Shown: positions 38,157 through 47,508, counted from the stretch's first letter. The stretch: DNA of 64,000 nt from Sphingobium nicotianae (GCF_018603885.1 NZ_JAHGAW010000001.1:434001-498000); one strand, 5' to 3'. The notes: generated by a model from the letters alone, not told the origin. Translations and numbers: made by a program.

Positions 38157-38231
38157 TGGTGGGCGCGGTAGGGATTGAACCTACGACCCCACCCGTGTGA
38201 AGGGTGTGCTCTACCACTGAGCTACGCGCCC
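38157..38231 (-). tRNA. tRNA-Val (CAC)
   Basis: On the minus strand, acceptor arm GGGCGCG pairs with CGCGCCC and is followed by ACCA, so CCA is encoded. The D arm is AGCTC..GAGC. The anticodon loop TTCACAC gives anticodon CAC between ACCC and GGGT. The T arm contains GGTTCAATCCC. 75 nt. Confidence 0.96.
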
Positions 38232-38402
38232 GGCGATCAGTGTCGCGGAGGCGAGCGCTTTGACGAGAGTGGGCCGCGCTGTCAAGCCGCAAGCCTGTTT
38301 CGCGCTGTCCCGTGGTTTCGAGAACCCTGCCCTGTGCGCCGATGTTTGACATGCCTCCGCGCCTGCTTGCGCCGACGACGGCTCCAACCCATATGGCGGA
38401 CC

Positions 38403-38969
38403 ATGACCGCTCAAGACCATCACGCCATGCCGGTCTGGCACGGCACCACCATCCTCTCCGTCCGCTCCTCCGGCAAGGTCGTCGTCATCGGCGATGGCCA
38501 GGTCTCGATGGGGCAGACCGTCATGAAACCCAATGCCCGCAAGGTACGCCGCCTGCATGATGGCAGCGTCATCGGCGGCTTTGCCGGCGCCACGGCCGAT
38601 GCTTTCACCCTGTTCGAGCGCCTCGAGGGCAAACTGGAGCGCCACAACGGCCATCTCATGCGCGCCGCCGTCGAGCTCGCCAAGGACTGGCGGACGGACA
38701 AATATCTGCGCAATCTTGAAGCGATGATGATCGTCGCCGACAAGGAAACGACTTTGATCCTCACCGGCAATGGCGATGTGCTGGAGCCGGTCAATGGCAT
38801 CGCAGCGATTGGATCGGGCGGCAATTACGCGCTCTCCGCCGCACGTGCGCTTATGGATTACGAGAAGGACGCTGAGACTCTGGCGCGCAAGGCCATGAGC
38901 ATCGCGGCGGAGATCTGTGTCTATACCAATGACAGCCTGACCATCGAGACCCTGGACAGCACGACCTGA
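38403..38969 (+). CDS. hslV: ATP-dependent protease peptidase subunit HslV (ClpQ)
   Basis: Proteasome-like threonine peptidase; 188 residues. The catalytic Thr exposed after processing lies in [46 protein letters not shown] and GNGDVLEP are conserved. It forms the HslVU protease with HslU, encoded 144 bp downstream. The start could also be the ATG at 38427, since either leaves a short propeptide. Confidence 0.96.
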   Translation: MTAQDHHAMPVWHGTTILSVRSSGKVVVIGDGQVSMGQTVMKPNARKVRRLHDGSVIGGFAGATADAFTLFERLEGKLERHNGHLMRAAVELAKDWRTDKYLRNLEAMMIVADKETTLILTGNGDVLEPVNGIAAIGSGGNYALSAARALMDYEKDAETLARKAMSIAAEICVYTNDSLTIETLDSTT

Positions 38970-38978
38970 CCCTGACTT

Positions 38979-39106
38979 AACCCCTCCCTTTCAAGGGAGG
39001 GGTTGGGGTGGGTGGCGCGAAGCGCTCGGCAACCTGTCCCCCTAAACAACTGACCGCTGGCGCGGTCACACCCACCCCCTACCCCTCCCTTGAAAGGGAG
39101 GGGGGA
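38979..39106. repeat. large inverted repeat between hslV and hslU
   Basis: Each outer arm is itself a palindrome of the CCCCTCCCTTTCAAGGGAGGGG type (38981-39002 and 39081-39102). The arms plus flanking TTGGGGTGGGT/ACCCACCCCC are complementary to each other across a 55-bp centre. Either two local hairpins or one long stem can form. The right arm supplies the GGGAGG that serves as the hslU ribosome-binding site, so structure here could affect hslU translation. Confidence 0.75.
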
Positions 39107-39113
39107 GTAGAAA

Positions 39114-40415
39114 ATGAACGACGCACTCACCCCCAAAGCCATTGTCGCGGCGCTCGATGCGCACATTATCGGCCAGGCCGATGCCAAGCGCGCCGTCGCC
39201 GTCGCCCTGCGCAACCGCTGGCGCCGCCAGAAGCTCTCGCCCGATCTGCGCGACGAGGTGACGCCCAAGAACATTCTGATGATCGGGCCGACCGGCTGCG
39301 GCAAGACCGAGATCAGCCGCCGCCTCGCCAAGCTCGCCGACGCGCCCTTCATCAAGGTCGAGGCGACCAAGTTCACCGAGGTCGGCTATGTCGGCCGCGA
39401 CGTCGAGCAGATCGTGCGCGATCTCGTCGAGGAGTCCGTCCGCCTGGAGCGCGAGCGCCGGCGCGAGGCAGTGCGAGGCGCGGCGTCTGAGGCGGCGATG
39501 GGCCGGCTGCTCGATGCGTTGACCGGCAAGGAAGCCAGCGAGGCGACCCGCCTCTCCTTCCGCCAGAAGATCGAAGCCAGCCAGATGAACGATGTCGAGG
39601 TCGAGGTCGAAGTCGCCGACAGCCCCTCCGCGCCGATGGAAATCCCCGGCATGGGCGGCAATATCGGCATGATCAACCTCTCCGACATGATGGCCAAGGC
39701 AATGGGCGGCCAGCAGAAGAAACGGCGCAAGATGCGTGTTGCGGATGCGTGGGATAAACTTGTCGAGGAAGAACAGGATAAACGTCTCGACCCGGACGAT
39801 GTCGCGCGCGTCGCCATTGCCGCGGCCGAGCAGAACGGCATCGTCTTCCTCGACGAGATCGACAAGATCGCGGTCAGCGACGTGCGCGGCGGATCGGTCA
39901 GCCGCGAGGGCGTCCAGCGTGATCTCCTGCCGCTGATCGAGGGCACCACCGTCGCCACCAAATACGGCCCGCTCAAGACCGACCATATCCTGTTCATCGC
40001 GAGTGGCGCCTTCCACGTCGCCAAGCCGAGCGACCTGCTGCCCGAGCTGCAGGGCCGCCTGCCGATCCGCGTCGAGCTCAAGGGCCTGACCGAGGAGGAT
40101 TTCGTCGCGATCCTCTCCGACACCAAGGCCTCGCTGCCCGAGCAATATGCCGCGCTGCTGGCGACCGAGGGCGTCACGATCAGCCTGGAGCCGGACGGCA
40201 TCCGCGCGATCGCGAAGATCGCCGCCGGCGTGAACGAGCAGGTCGAGAATATCGGCGCGCGCCGCTTGCAGACGGTGATGGAGAAGCTGCTGGAGGATGT
40301 GAGCTTCGAGGCCGACACGCGCGCCGGCGAGACGATCCGCATCGACGCGGCCTATGTCGACCGGCAGCTCTCAAGCATCGCCAAGAATACCGATCTCAGC
40401 AAATATATCCTCTGA
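39114..40415 (+). CDS. hslU: HslVU unfoldase ATPase HslU (ClpY)
   Basis: AAA+ unfoldase that feeds proteins to HslV, 433 residues. It has [31 protein letters not shown], Walker [12 protein letters not shown], the pore motif GYVGRDVE, Walker [12 protein letters not shown], sensor/arginine region [12 protein letters not shown] and the C-terminal DLSKYIL that docks on HslV. The I domain (about residues 110-240) is of usual length. Confidence 0.98.
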   Translation: MNDALTPKAIVAALDAHIIGQADAKRAVAVALRNRWRRQKLSPDLRDEVTPKNILMIGPTGCGKTEISRRLAKLADAPFIKVEATKFTEVGYVGRDVEQIVRDLVEESVRLERERRREAVRGAASEAAMGRLLDALTGKEASEATRLSFRQKIEASQMNDVEVEVEVADSPSAPMEIPGMGGNIGMINLSDMMAKAMGGQQKKRRKMRVADAWDKLVEEEQDKRLDPDDVARVAIAAAEQNGIVFLDEIDKIAVSDVRGGSVSREGVQRDLLPLIEGTTVATKYGPLKTDHILFIASGAFHVAKPSDLLPELQGRLPIRVELKGLTEEDFVAILSDTKASLPEQYAALLATEGVTISLEPDGIRAIAKIAAGVNEQVENIGARRLQTVMEKLLEDVSFEADTRAGETIRIDAAYVDRQLSSIAKNTDLSKYIL

Positions 40416-40436
40416 CGGGGATTCCCGCCCCTGTTC

Positions 40437-40515
40437 CGTCATCCGGCGAAAGCTGGGATCTCATGCCGGCACGAAGCGCCTCCCGCCTGAGACCCCGGCT
40501 TTCGCCGGGGTGACG
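40437..40515. repeat. intergenic REP-like palindrome (GTCATCCC family)
   Basis: Left arm CGTCATCCGGCGAAAGCTGG and right arm CCCCGGCTTTCGCCGGGGTGACG surround a centre with GATCTCAT/CTGAGACC. It lies between convergent hslU and tetR, as expected for a 3'-end stabiliser or terminator. Confidence 0.7.
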
Positions 40516-40520
40516 AGAAG

Positions 40521-41144
40521 TCACGCGAGATCGAGCGCCGCCACGGTCAGGAATATCCGCTTGAGCGTCGGCAGGAACGCGGCCTGGTCGATCCGCAACG
40601 GGCCGGGATCGTTGAGCAGCGCATTGTTGAGCACGCTGTTGAACACCTGAACGGCAAGGTCGAGCCGGTGACGCTCCGAGGAGTCGAGCGGCCTTGCCCG
40701 GCTCGCTCCCAATTCCTCCGCAAATTTCTGGCGAATGGCTGCGAGCAGTTGTCTGAAAGGCTCCCAGCTCTGCGGATCGTCCATCGCCCGTTGCAGGGCG
40801 GCGCGCCAGAAGTAGCGATGGGACCGGATCCGCTCATACAAGCTCTCGAGATTGTGATCGATCACGGCCAGCGGCGTCGACGCCGGGCGCGCGACCTCAA
40901 GGCGCGCATGGCCCGCAGCAAGCCAGAGCTTGATCAGCACCGTCAGAAACTCGTCCTTGCTGCCGAAGCGCTGGTAGAAGATGCCGACCGATCGCCCCGC
41001 TTGCCTGGCGATCATCGCGACCGAGACCGCTTCCCACGGCGTGTCGCGCAGGATCGCCCAGCCCGCGTCGATCAGCGACTGCTGCGTCTGCAGGCTGCGC
41101 GATTGCTTCGGTTGCGGGATGTCCAGGTCGAAACGCGACGTCAT
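40521..41144 (-). CDS. TetR-family transcriptional regulator
   Basis: 207 residues with an N-terminal helix-turn-helix: SRSLQTQQSLIDAGWAILRDTPWEAVSVAMIARQAGRSVGIFYQRFGSKDEFL, a good TetR fit. The C-terminal ligand domain is unclassified. AAGGAAG precedes the ATG. It is divergent from the sulfatase gene with a palindromic operator candidate between them, so it probably represses the sulfatase/enoyl-CoA hydratase side, itself, or both. Confidence 0.92.
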   Translation of the reverse strand: MTSRFDLDIPQPKQSRSLQTQQSLIDAGWAILRDTPWEAVSVAMIARQAGRSVGIFYQRFGSKDEFLTVLIKLWLAAGHARLEVARPASTPLAVIDHNLESLYERIRSHRYFWRAALQRAMDDPQSWEPFRQLLAAIRQKFAEELGASRARPLDSSERHRLDLAVQVFNSVLNNALLNDPGPLRIDQAAFLPTLKRIFLTVAALDLA

Positions 41145-41238
41145 GGGCCTTCCTTATCGGCGGGTTTGCGTCATTGCCATCCTGCGCGGCGGAGGTCCTT
41201 GATGCGCAATCTTGCCAACGCGGCAAAGCCGCTCTAGC

Positions 41239-41260
41239 ATATGTGAAACTATATTCATAT
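41239..41260. promoter_or_regulatory. candidate TetR operator
   Basis: ATATGTGAA-actata-TTCATAT is an imperfect palindrome in the only AT-rich part of the tetR-sulfatase intergenic region, about 35 bp before the sulfatase start. Size and symmetry fit TetR operators. No experimental or comparative support. Confidence 0.4.
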
Positions 41261-41294
41261 TTTATGCCGCAAGAGCACGAGGAGGATGTCGACC

Positions 41295-42674
41295 ATGCCG
41301 ATCACGAGACGTGGTGTCCTGGGCGGAGCCCTGGGCGCGGGAGCGGCGCTGATGTCCGGAGAGGCGCTCTCGGCTGACATGACCGGGAAGGCGCCGCGAC
41401 AGCCGAACATCCTCTACATCATGGCCGACGACATGGGGTACGGCGATCTCGGTTGCACCGGCAAAGCCTATGACACGCCGAACATCGACCGGATCGCCGC
41501 CGAGGGGCTGCGCCTGACACAGGCCTATGCCAATAGCTGCGTGTGCACTGCGACCCGCGTCGGCCTGATCACCGGCCGCTACCAGAACCGCCTGCGCATC
41601 GGCCAGGAAGAGCCGCTGGCCGCGAATTCCGACAAGATCGGCCTGGAGCCGAGCGTGCCCACCATGCCGCGCTACATGAAGCAGCTTGGCTATCGCACCG
41701 TGCTGGTCGGCAAATGGCATATGGGCGACGGTCCGCGCTTCGGCCCGCTGAAGAGCGGCTACGACCGGTTCTTCGGCCTGTATGCGGGCGGGAAAGACTA
41801 TTTCATCCAGCCCAAGGACGGCAGCGCGGCCCTGCGCGACGGCGATCAGATTCTGGCCTCTCATCGCTACCTGACCGACGAGCTGGGCGATCGCGCCGTG
41901 CGCGAGATACGCGAAGCAAAGACGGATGACGCGCCGCTGTTCCTCAGCCTGCATTTCACCGCGCCGCACTGGCCCTGGGAAGGCCCGGAGGACATGAAGG
42001 TCGCCGAGGCGCTCTCCAATATCATGCATCATGACGGCGGCAGCATCGCCACCTTCCAGAAGATGCTGACCTCGCTCGACGTCAATGTCGGCAAGGTGCT
42101 GCAGGCGCTCGCCGACACCGGCCAGATGGAAGACACGATCGTGGTCTTCACGAGCGACAATGGCGGCGAGCGCTTCTCCAATGTCTGGCCGTTCACCGGC
42201 ATGAAGGGCGAACTGCTGGAAGGCGGCCTGCGCGTGCCGGCGCTGATCCGCTGGCCCGGCCGCATCAAGCCGGGAAGCCAGTGCGATCAGGTGGCGATCT
42301 CGATGGACTGGATGCCCACCTTCCTCGCGGCAGCCGGCGCCCCGGCCGCCTTCACCGCACCGACCGACGGGATGGACATCCTGCCTCACCTGTTCGGTGC
42401 GCCGAGCGTGCCTCGCAAACTGTTCTGGATGTACAAAGCGAACAATCAGGCCGCGCATCGCGACGGCGACTGGAAATATCTGCGCCTCGGCGCCTACGAG
42501 CACCTCTTCAACATCGTGGAGGACGCGCATGAGCGCGCCGACCTCTCCAAGCGCGAGTCGGCCCGGTTCGAGGCCATGAAGAAGGCCCATGCCGACTGGA
42601 CCGCGACCATGCTGCCCTACCCCAAGGACAGTTACAGCTGGGACATTCACGGCCAGGTGCCCGACCGCTATTGA
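41295..42674 (+). CDS. Tat-exported sulfatase (arylsulfatase family)
   Basis: 459 residues with twin-arginine leader MPITRRGVLGGALGAGAALM. The sulfatase core has PNILYIMADDMGYGDLGCTG (metal aspartates), the active-site motif VCTATRVGLITGRY in which the Cys would be converted to formylglycine, VGKWHMG, HFTAPHWPWEG and TSDNGGE. The motif is C-T-A-T-R, with Ala instead of the usual Pro, an accepted but less common variant. The ATG at 41286 sits directly against GAGGAGG, so the ATG 9 bp further on is preferred. Substrate unknown. Confidence 0.9.
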   Translation: MPITRRGVLGGALGAGAALMSGEALSADMTGKAPRQPNILYIMADDMGYGDLGCTGKAYDTPNIDRIAAEGLRLTQAYANSCVCTATRVGLITGRYQNRLRIGQEEPLAANSDKIGLEPSVPTMPRYMKQLGYRTVLVGKWHMGDGPRFGPLKSGYDRFFGLYAGGKDYFIQPKDGSAALRDGDQILASHRYLTDELGDRAVREIREAKTDDAPLFLSLHFTAPHWPWEGPEDMKVAEALSNIMHHDGGSIATFQKMLTSLDVNVGKVLQALADTGQMEDTIVVFTSDNGGERFSNVWPFTGMKGELLEGGLRVPALIRWPGRIKPGSQCDQVAISMDWMPTFLAAAGAPAAFTAPTDGMDILPHLFGAPSVPRKLFWMYKANNQAAHRDGDWKYLRLGAYEHLFNIVEDAHERADLSKRESARFEAMKKAHADWTATMLPYPKDSYSWDIHGQVPDRY

Positions 42675-42755
42675 GGCGGGATTGCATGATTTGAAGCTGC
42701 AAGGGCGCCGCCGATCGGCTAGCGAGGCGATCGGCGAGGCAAGGAGCAGATGATC

Positions 42756-43532
42756 ATGAGCTATGAGACGATCCTGGTGGAGCAGCGCGGCGCCGTCACG
42801 CTGGTGACGCTCAATCGCCCGCAGGCGCTCAATGCGCTCAACAGCCAGGTACTGGCCGACCTCATCGCGCTGTTCGCCGCCTATGACGCCGACGAGAGCC
42901 AGCACTGCCTCGTCCTCACCGGCAGCGAAAAGGCGTTCGCGGCGGGCGCGGACATCAAGGAGATGGCCGACAAGTCCGCCGCCGACATGTATCTGCGCGA
43001 GCTCTACTCGGAATGGACGACGCGGATCTGCGCGACGCGCAAGCCCTGGATCGCCGCGGTCGCCGGCTTCGCGCTCGGCGGCGGCTGTGAGCTCGCGATG
43101 ATGGCCGATTTCATCATCGCCGCCGACACGGCGAAGTTCGGCCAGCCCGAGATCACGCTGGGCGTCGCGCCGGGCATGGGCGGATCGCAGCGCCTCACCC
43201 GCGCCATCGGCAAGGCCAAGGCGATGGAGATGTGCCTCACCGGCCGCATGATGGGCGCGCAGGAAGCCGAGCAGGCCGGGCTGGTCGCGCGCGTCGTGGC
43301 CGCCGCCGATCTGGTCGACGAGGCGCTCAAGACCGCGCAGAAGATCGCCGCCATGCCGCCCATGGCCGCGATCGCCAACAAGGAGCTGGTCAATCTCGCC
43401 TTCGAGGCGCCGCTCTCGCAGGCGCTGGTCAGCGAGCGGCGGCTGTTCCAGATCCTCTTCTCATCCGAGGACAAGGCGGAAGGCATGGCCGCCTTCATCG
43501 AGAAGCGCCCGGCGATCTGGAAGGGCCGCTGA
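42756..43532 (+). CDS. enoyl-CoA hydratase
   Basis: Hydrates trans-2-enoyl-CoA in fatty acid beta-oxidation; 258 residues, short-chain crotonase type. The oxyanion segments [11 protein letters not shown] and [13 protein letters not shown] are present, as are both catalytic glutamates (GGCEL and GQPEITLG). Strongest match is to mitochondrial ECHS1-like enzymes. The ATG at 42756 is 9 bp after AAGGAG; the ATG at 42750 is too close. A perfect 8-bp hairpin (42710-42735) lies between the sulfatase and this gene. Confidence 0.94.
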   Translation: MSYETILVEQRGAVTLVTLNRPQALNALNSQVLADLIALFAAYDADESQHCLVLTGSEKAFAAGADIKEMADKSAADMYLRELYSEWTTRICATRKPWIAAVAGFALGGGCELAMMADFIIAADTAKFGQPEITLGVAPGMGGSQRLTRAIGKAKAMEMCLTGRMMGAQEAEQAGLVARVVAAADLVDEALKTAQKIAAMPPMAAIANKELVNLAFEAPLSQALVSERRLFQILFSSEDKAEGMAAFIEKRPAIWKGR

Positions 43533-43540
43533 ACCTATCC

Positions 43541-44179
43541 GTGGCGACCGGCCGGATCGCCATCGCGCTCGATCTGGACGGCGTCGTCATCGAGTCGACG
43601 CAAGGCAAGTCCGACGCGTTCGTCGCTGTGTTCGCGAATCGCTGGCCGGATTGGGAAGCGCGCGTCCGCCGCTATAATGAGGCACATTTCGGCGTGCCCC
43701 GGCGCGAGAAGATGCGCGCGTTGCTCGGGCAGATCACGCCGGGCGCGCCGGTCGAGCCGACGCTTGCCGATCTGCTCGCCGACTATGCGGCGCGGCTCCA
43801 AACCGCGCTGACCGGCGTCCCGCTCGTGCCCGGCGTCGCGGCGTTGCTGCGGGCGGGACGATACAGCTTCTTCATCTGCTCCGCCGCGCCGGAAGCGGAG
43901 ATCCGCCATATTCTCGCCCATCACGATCTGCTGGCCTGCGTCACCGCCATCTTCGACGGCACGACGCCCAAGCACGAGGCGCTGCGCCGGATCGCGCGCG
44001 ATCATCCGGGCCGATGCCTGTTCGTTGGCGATGCGCCGGCCGATCAGCGCGCCGCGCGTGAAGCGGGCGTGCCCTTCGTCCTGCGGCGAACCGGGATGCA
44101 GCCGCTCCTGCCCGATGCCGACGCCATGATCGACGACTTCCACGGTTTCGAGGCGATCGTCTCGGCGCTGCTCCCCTAA
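43541..44179 (+). CDS. HAD-family hydrolase
   Basis: 212-residue haloacid-dehalogenase-type phosphatase. Motif I ALDLDGVVIES with the nucleophilic Asp, motif II Ser in FFICSAAPE, motif III Lys in TPKHEALRR and the acidic FVGDAPADQRAAREAG. The cap is of helical phosphoglycolate-phosphatase type. GTG start 8 bp after the stop of the enoyl-CoA hydratase gene, so cotranscribed. Substrate unknown. Confidence 0.85.
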   Translation: MATGRIAIALDLDGVVIESTQGKSDAFVAVFANRWPDWEARVRRYNEAHFGVPRREKMRALLGQITPGAPVEPTLADLLADYAARLQTALTGVPLVPGVAALLRAGRYSFFICSAAPEAEIRHILAHHDLLACVTAIFDGTTPKHEALRRIARDHPGRCLFVGDAPADQRAAREAGVPFVLRRTGMQPLLPDADAMIDDFHGFEAIVSALLP

Positions 44180-44247
44180 AAGGCCACATCACCCTTCCCT
44201 CACCCGCTCCTCTTGCCTATGCGCAGGGCCGGAGGGGGGATCGCGAC

Positions 44248-45618
44248 ATGGCGAGCCGCATAAAAGGCGTGGCGATGACGCAGGGACCGCTGCTCGGCGT
44301 CCTGCTGCGCGTCGCGCTGCCGATCACCATCACCAATCTCGTCCAGTCGAGCTTCGACATCGTCAACGCCTTCTGGGTCGGGCGCCTGGGCGAAGCGGCC
44401 ATCGCCGCCATCGCCGCCGGTGGCCCCCTGTTCGGCGTGCTCATCTCGCTCGGCTCGGGACTGTCGACCGCCGGCGCCGTGCTGATCGCGCAGAACGCGG
44501 GCGCCAAACGGTTCGACATGCTCGATCATGTCGCCGCGCAGACCCTGCTCATGGTCGCGCTGATGGCGCTCGGCTTCATGGCGCTGGGCATGAGCCTCGC
44601 CTCGACCACGCTCGATCTCATCGGCGTCGAGCCGCGCATCCATGATCTCGCCCAATCCTATCTCAATGTGCGCTATCTCAGCATGGTGCCGACCTTCGGC
44701 CTGATGGCGATGCAGGCCATGCTCCAGTCGGTCGGCGAGGTGCGCTTCGCGATGCGGGTGCAGATCAGCATGATCTTCGCCAACGCCGCGCTGGATCCGT
44801 TCCTCATCTTCGGCCTCGGCCCCTTCCCGCAGCTCGGGGTCATCGGCGCGGCGCTCGCGACGCTGATCGTCCAGCTCGGTGCGCTGGTCATCATCTTGCA
44901 TCACCTGCTTTCGGGCCACTCGACGCTGCATCTGCGCTGGCATCATTTCCGCCCGGACTGGGCGCATATCCGCCTCGCCGGCAGCCTCGGCCTCCCCGCC
45001 TCGATCGAGCAGGGCATCCGCACCTTCAGCTCCTTGTTGCTCATGTCGCTGGCGGCCAGCTTCGGCACGCTCGGGCTGGCCGCCTATGGCGTCGGCTGCC
45101 GGCCGCTCTTCTTCTGGTTCACGCCGATGATCGGCCTGTCGATCGCGACCGCCGCCGTGGTCGGCCAGAATATCGGCGCCGGTCTCACCGCGCGGGCGGA
45201 GGAAGCCGCGCGCCTCGCCGCCTGGGTGGCCTTTCTCGGCATGACCGCGATCGGCCTCGCCCACCTGCCCTTCGTGCCCGCGATCATGCGCGCGCTGGCG
45301 CCGGGCGAACCCGCCGTCGTCTCCAGCGCCTCCGATTTCGCTTATGCCTATTTCCCGTTCCTTGGCATCCTCGCCGCGCCACAGGCCCTGCTCGGCGCGT
45401 TCCGGGGCGCGGGCAGCACGCGCCACAGCATGACCATCTCGATCGTCATGCAGTGGGTGTTCCAGATGCCGGCCGCCTACGTCATCGCCTTCGCGACCCC
45501 GCTCGGCATCCTCGGCGTCTGGTGGAGCTATGCCATCGCCAATGTCGGCGCGCTGATCCTGTGCACCCTCTGGTTCCGCTACGGGAGCTGGCGGCGGCGT
45601 CTCGTCGCGACGGCCTGA
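44248..45618 (+). CDS. MATE-family efflux transporter
   Basis: 456 residues with about twelve membrane helices in two homologous halves, the multidrug and toxin extrusion fold. N-terminal MTQGPLLGVLLRVALPITITNLVQSSFDIVNAFWVGRLGEAAIAAIA is diagnostic; ALLGAFRGAGSTRHSM is the equivalent in the second half. GGAGGGGG precedes the ATG. It exports drugs or metabolites by Na+ or H+ antiport; substrate unknown. Confidence 0.93.
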   Translation: MASRIKGVAMTQGPLLGVLLRVALPITITNLVQSSFDIVNAFWVGRLGEAAIAAIAAGGPLFGVLISLGSGLSTAGAVLIAQNAGAKRFDMLDHVAAQTLLMVALMALGFMALGMSLASTTLDLIGVEPRIHDLAQSYLNVRYLSMVPTFGLMAMQAMLQSVGEVRFAMRVQISMIFANAALDPFLIFGLGPFPQLGVIGAALATLIVQLGALVIILHHLLSGHSTLHLRWHHFRPDWAHIRLAGSLGLPASIEQGIRTFSSLLLMSLAASFGTLGLAAYGVGCRPLFFWFTPMIGLSIATAAVVGQNIGAGLTARAEEAARLAAWVAFLGMTAIGLAHLPFVPAIMRALAPGEPAVVSSASDFAYAYFPFLGILAAPQALLGAFRGAGSTRHSMTISIVMQWVFQMPAAYVIAFATPLGILGVWWSYAIANVGALILCTLWFRYGSWRRRLVATA

Positions 45619-45678
45619 TCTCGCCCTGCCCGGCTCAACTGTCCCAATATGGGATCGATGAGGCCTCCGCCTGCCGCC

Positions 45679-46299
45679 TCACATGGCCGCTGAGACCCGG
45701 AATGCGACGGGTCTGCGGCGACGCAAGCCAGCCCCCGCCAGCGCCATTCCGGCGATCATCAGCGCCCAGCTCGCGGGCTCGGGAATGCCGGGCAGCACGC
45801 CTTCGAGGCCGAAGGTGAAATCATCGATGCTGAACGGAACCTGCGACACGAACAGGCCGCGGGTGAAGATGGCCGGATTGTCCGCGCTGAAATAGGCATT
45901 CGTCCCGCCGGCCGGAATCATCCCCCAGAATATCTCGACTTCCCGGGAAGCGCCATAATCATAGCCCCAGAGCGTCACCGCGACGTCGGCGCTGTTGGTG
46001 AAGAAGGCGCCGACAGCCGGCCATGAAATATTATAGGGATCCTCGACATGAAATTCGATGGCCGTCCCTCGATAGACCTGCGTGCCAGACTTCGCCGGGT
46101 CGCTCGGCGTGGCGACGATCACTTCGCCGCCCGAGATGTGGATAAGAAAGATCCCATCGCCAAACGCGTCGACAACGAAACCCGTCGTCCCCGGCGCGAG
46201 CGTATCGAAATTCTCGACGAATACATCGTCCATCGCCGATGCCGGCGCGGCCGTTGCGAGGGCGCCGGCAGCCGCCAGCCCCCAAATCCAGTTCCGCAT
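45679..46299 (-). CDS. PEP-CTERM protein
   Basis: 206-residue exported protein: signal peptide MRNWIWGLAAAGALATAAPASA, a beta-rich middle (NFDTLAPGTTGFVVDAFGDGIFLIHISGG), and the C-terminal sorting signal PEPASWALMIAGMALAGAGLRRRR. Such proteins are processed by exosortase and often linked to exopolysaccharide or floc formation. No exosortase gene lies in the window. GGGAGAG precedes the chosen ATG. Divergent from a second PEP-CTERM gene. Confidence 0.9.
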   Translation of the reverse strand: MRNWIWGLAAAGALATAAPASAMDDVFVENFDTLAPGTTGFVVDAFGDGIFLIHISGGEVIVATPSDPAKSGTQVYRGTAIEFHVEDPYNISWPAVGAFFTNSADVAVTLWGYDYGASREVEIFWGMIPAGGTNAYFSADNPAIFTRGLFVSQVPFSIDDFTFGLEGVLPGIPEPASWALMIAGMALAGAGLRRRRPVAFRVSAAM

Positions 46300-46722
46300 G
46301 ACACTCTCCCACTTTGTCCGGCGGGAATATATCACGGCGACGCCTGCCTGTCGCGGCAGATGCCGTGCGTTAGGGCGCCCGGCATTTCACATTGAGCAGC
46401 CGCGGGGGCGAGATCGCCTGTTTGTCGCCGAGCCGCTTGAGTTCTCCGCTCCCACGGTGGCCATGAAAAGGGAGGCATGAGCGCTCCCGTGCTGACAAAG
46501 TGGCAGAGAGGGTGGTCACGCAACATCCGACGATCATCCGGATGCGGCCTCTGTCGCCATCTCGGTGCCGATCACCGGCGCCTCGAGCAACGACTGACCC
46601 ACCACAGCGCTCCCGCTGGAAACGGGCGAGGCGTCGCTTGTTTCATTTCGAAACAGAAATCCATTTTCCGACTCACCAAAGCATGCGCATCGTCGCAAGT
46701 GTCATTGGTGGGAGATGATCAG
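46300..46722. other. 423-bp interval between divergent PEP-CTERM genes
   Basis: No convincing gene. It contains a hairpin CGCTCCCG-ctggaaa-CGGGCGAGGCG (46606-46632) closely similar to the terminator after the second PEP-CTERM gene (47302), although no gene on the plus strand ends before it. It may mark a lost gene or a duplicated terminator. The last 60 bp before 46723 are AT-richer and probably hold the promoter. Confidence 0.4.
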
Positions 46723-47280
46723 ATGCAAAAGATCCTTATCATAGCGCTGCTGATCCTTGGCGGAACGTCATCACAGGCTCATAGGCTAGAAACATTCGTC
46801 GATTTGACGCGGGTCGTTAAACCTTCGCCAGTCGATAATCCAGAATGGACGCATCTTGGAGTTTATCACATTTCCTTCGCAGGAGATGATTATTTACACA
46901 TGAGCGTTAGTGGTTTTCCGACAGATTCCGCGAACTTTGTGCCCGGAAGTTGCTTCGAATGCGTTCGATTCGAGGCTTCTGGGGGGCAGCTTTTGATCAA
47001 CTATATCCCTGAATATTATGGTCTGGTCGGAATTTTCGACATGAGTCTCGGGTTCAGTATCCCGCTGAATGCCGACCTTTCCAATCTTGGCGCAGGCAAA
47101 TTAGTGTCGGGCTATTTTTCTGTCAGTGGACCGGCAAGGTATTGGCCGAACTATGGAGGGTTCGGCCCAGTCATAGCCGCCTACGTCCCCGAACCCGCGA
47201 CCTGGGCCATGATGATCAGCGGCTTCGCGCTGGCAGGTGCAGCGATGCGTCGGCGCAAGGCCGCCGTCAGGTTCGCCTGA
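46723..47280 (+). CDS. PEP-CTERM protein, low-GC
   Basis: 185 residues: signal peptide MQKILIIALLILGGTSSQA, a beta-rich domain with a single CFEC motif (GSCFECVRFEASGG), and C-terminal VPEPATWAMMISGFALAGAAMRRRK. The body is clearly AT-richer and uses codons (AAT, TTA, GAT) unlike its neighbours, while the sorting signal is GC-rich. This suggests a recently acquired body joined to a native-like C-terminus. GGGAGA precedes the ATG. Function unknown. Confidence 0.85.
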   Translation: MQKILIIALLILGGTSSQAHRLETFVDLTRVVKPSPVDNPEWTHLGVYHISFAGDDYLHMSVSGFPTDSANFVPGSCFECVRFEASGGQLLINYIPEYYGLVGIFDMSLGFSIPLNADLSNLGAGKLVSGYFSVSGPARYWPNYGGFGPVIAAYVPEPATWAMMISGFALAGAAMRRRKAAVRFA

Positions 47281-47301
47281 TATTTAAACTGAGAGACACA
47301 A

Positions 47302-47335
47302 GCGCCCCGCTGGAAACGGTCGGAGCGCATTTTTC
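47302..47335 (+). terminator. terminator of PEP-CTERM gene
   Basis: GCGCCCCG-ctggaaa-CGGtcGGAGCGC followed by ATTTTT, 22 bp after the stop. The stem has a small internal mismatch. Its CCCGCTGGAAACGG core recurs at 46610. Confidence 0.75.
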
Positions 47336-47362
47336 AGCGTACGCTAGCAGTGATGGCACGCC

Positions 47363-47411
47363 CCTAAAATCCTTAAGTCTTTGATTTTAGGCTTAAGTCC
47401 TTGATTTTAGG
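47363..47411. repeat. 20-bp tandem direct repeat with inverted arm beside tRNA-Ser
   Basis: Two copies of a 20-bp unit (47372-47391, 47392-47411) that starts CTTAAGTC and ends TTGATTTTAGG and differs at one base. CCTAAAATC at 47363-47371 is complementary to the unit end, so either repeat can close a hairpin. It lies 8 bp from the 3' end of tRNA-Ser. Confidence 0.7.
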
Positions 47412-47418
47412 AAGGTAG

Positions 47419-47508
<90 letters not shown>

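Noticed and set aside
42710-42735. Terminator between the sulfatase and enoyl-CoA hydratase genes
   Set aside because: The hairpin is perfect but lacks a T run and lies just before the enoyl-CoA hydratase ribosome-binding site; a role in mRNA processing is equally likely, so no terminator is called.
43232-43540. N-terminal extension of the HAD hydrolase into the enoyl-CoA hydratase gene
   Set aside because: The overlap would encode an Arg/Gly-rich shadow; the HAD motif I begins a few residues after the GTG at 43541.
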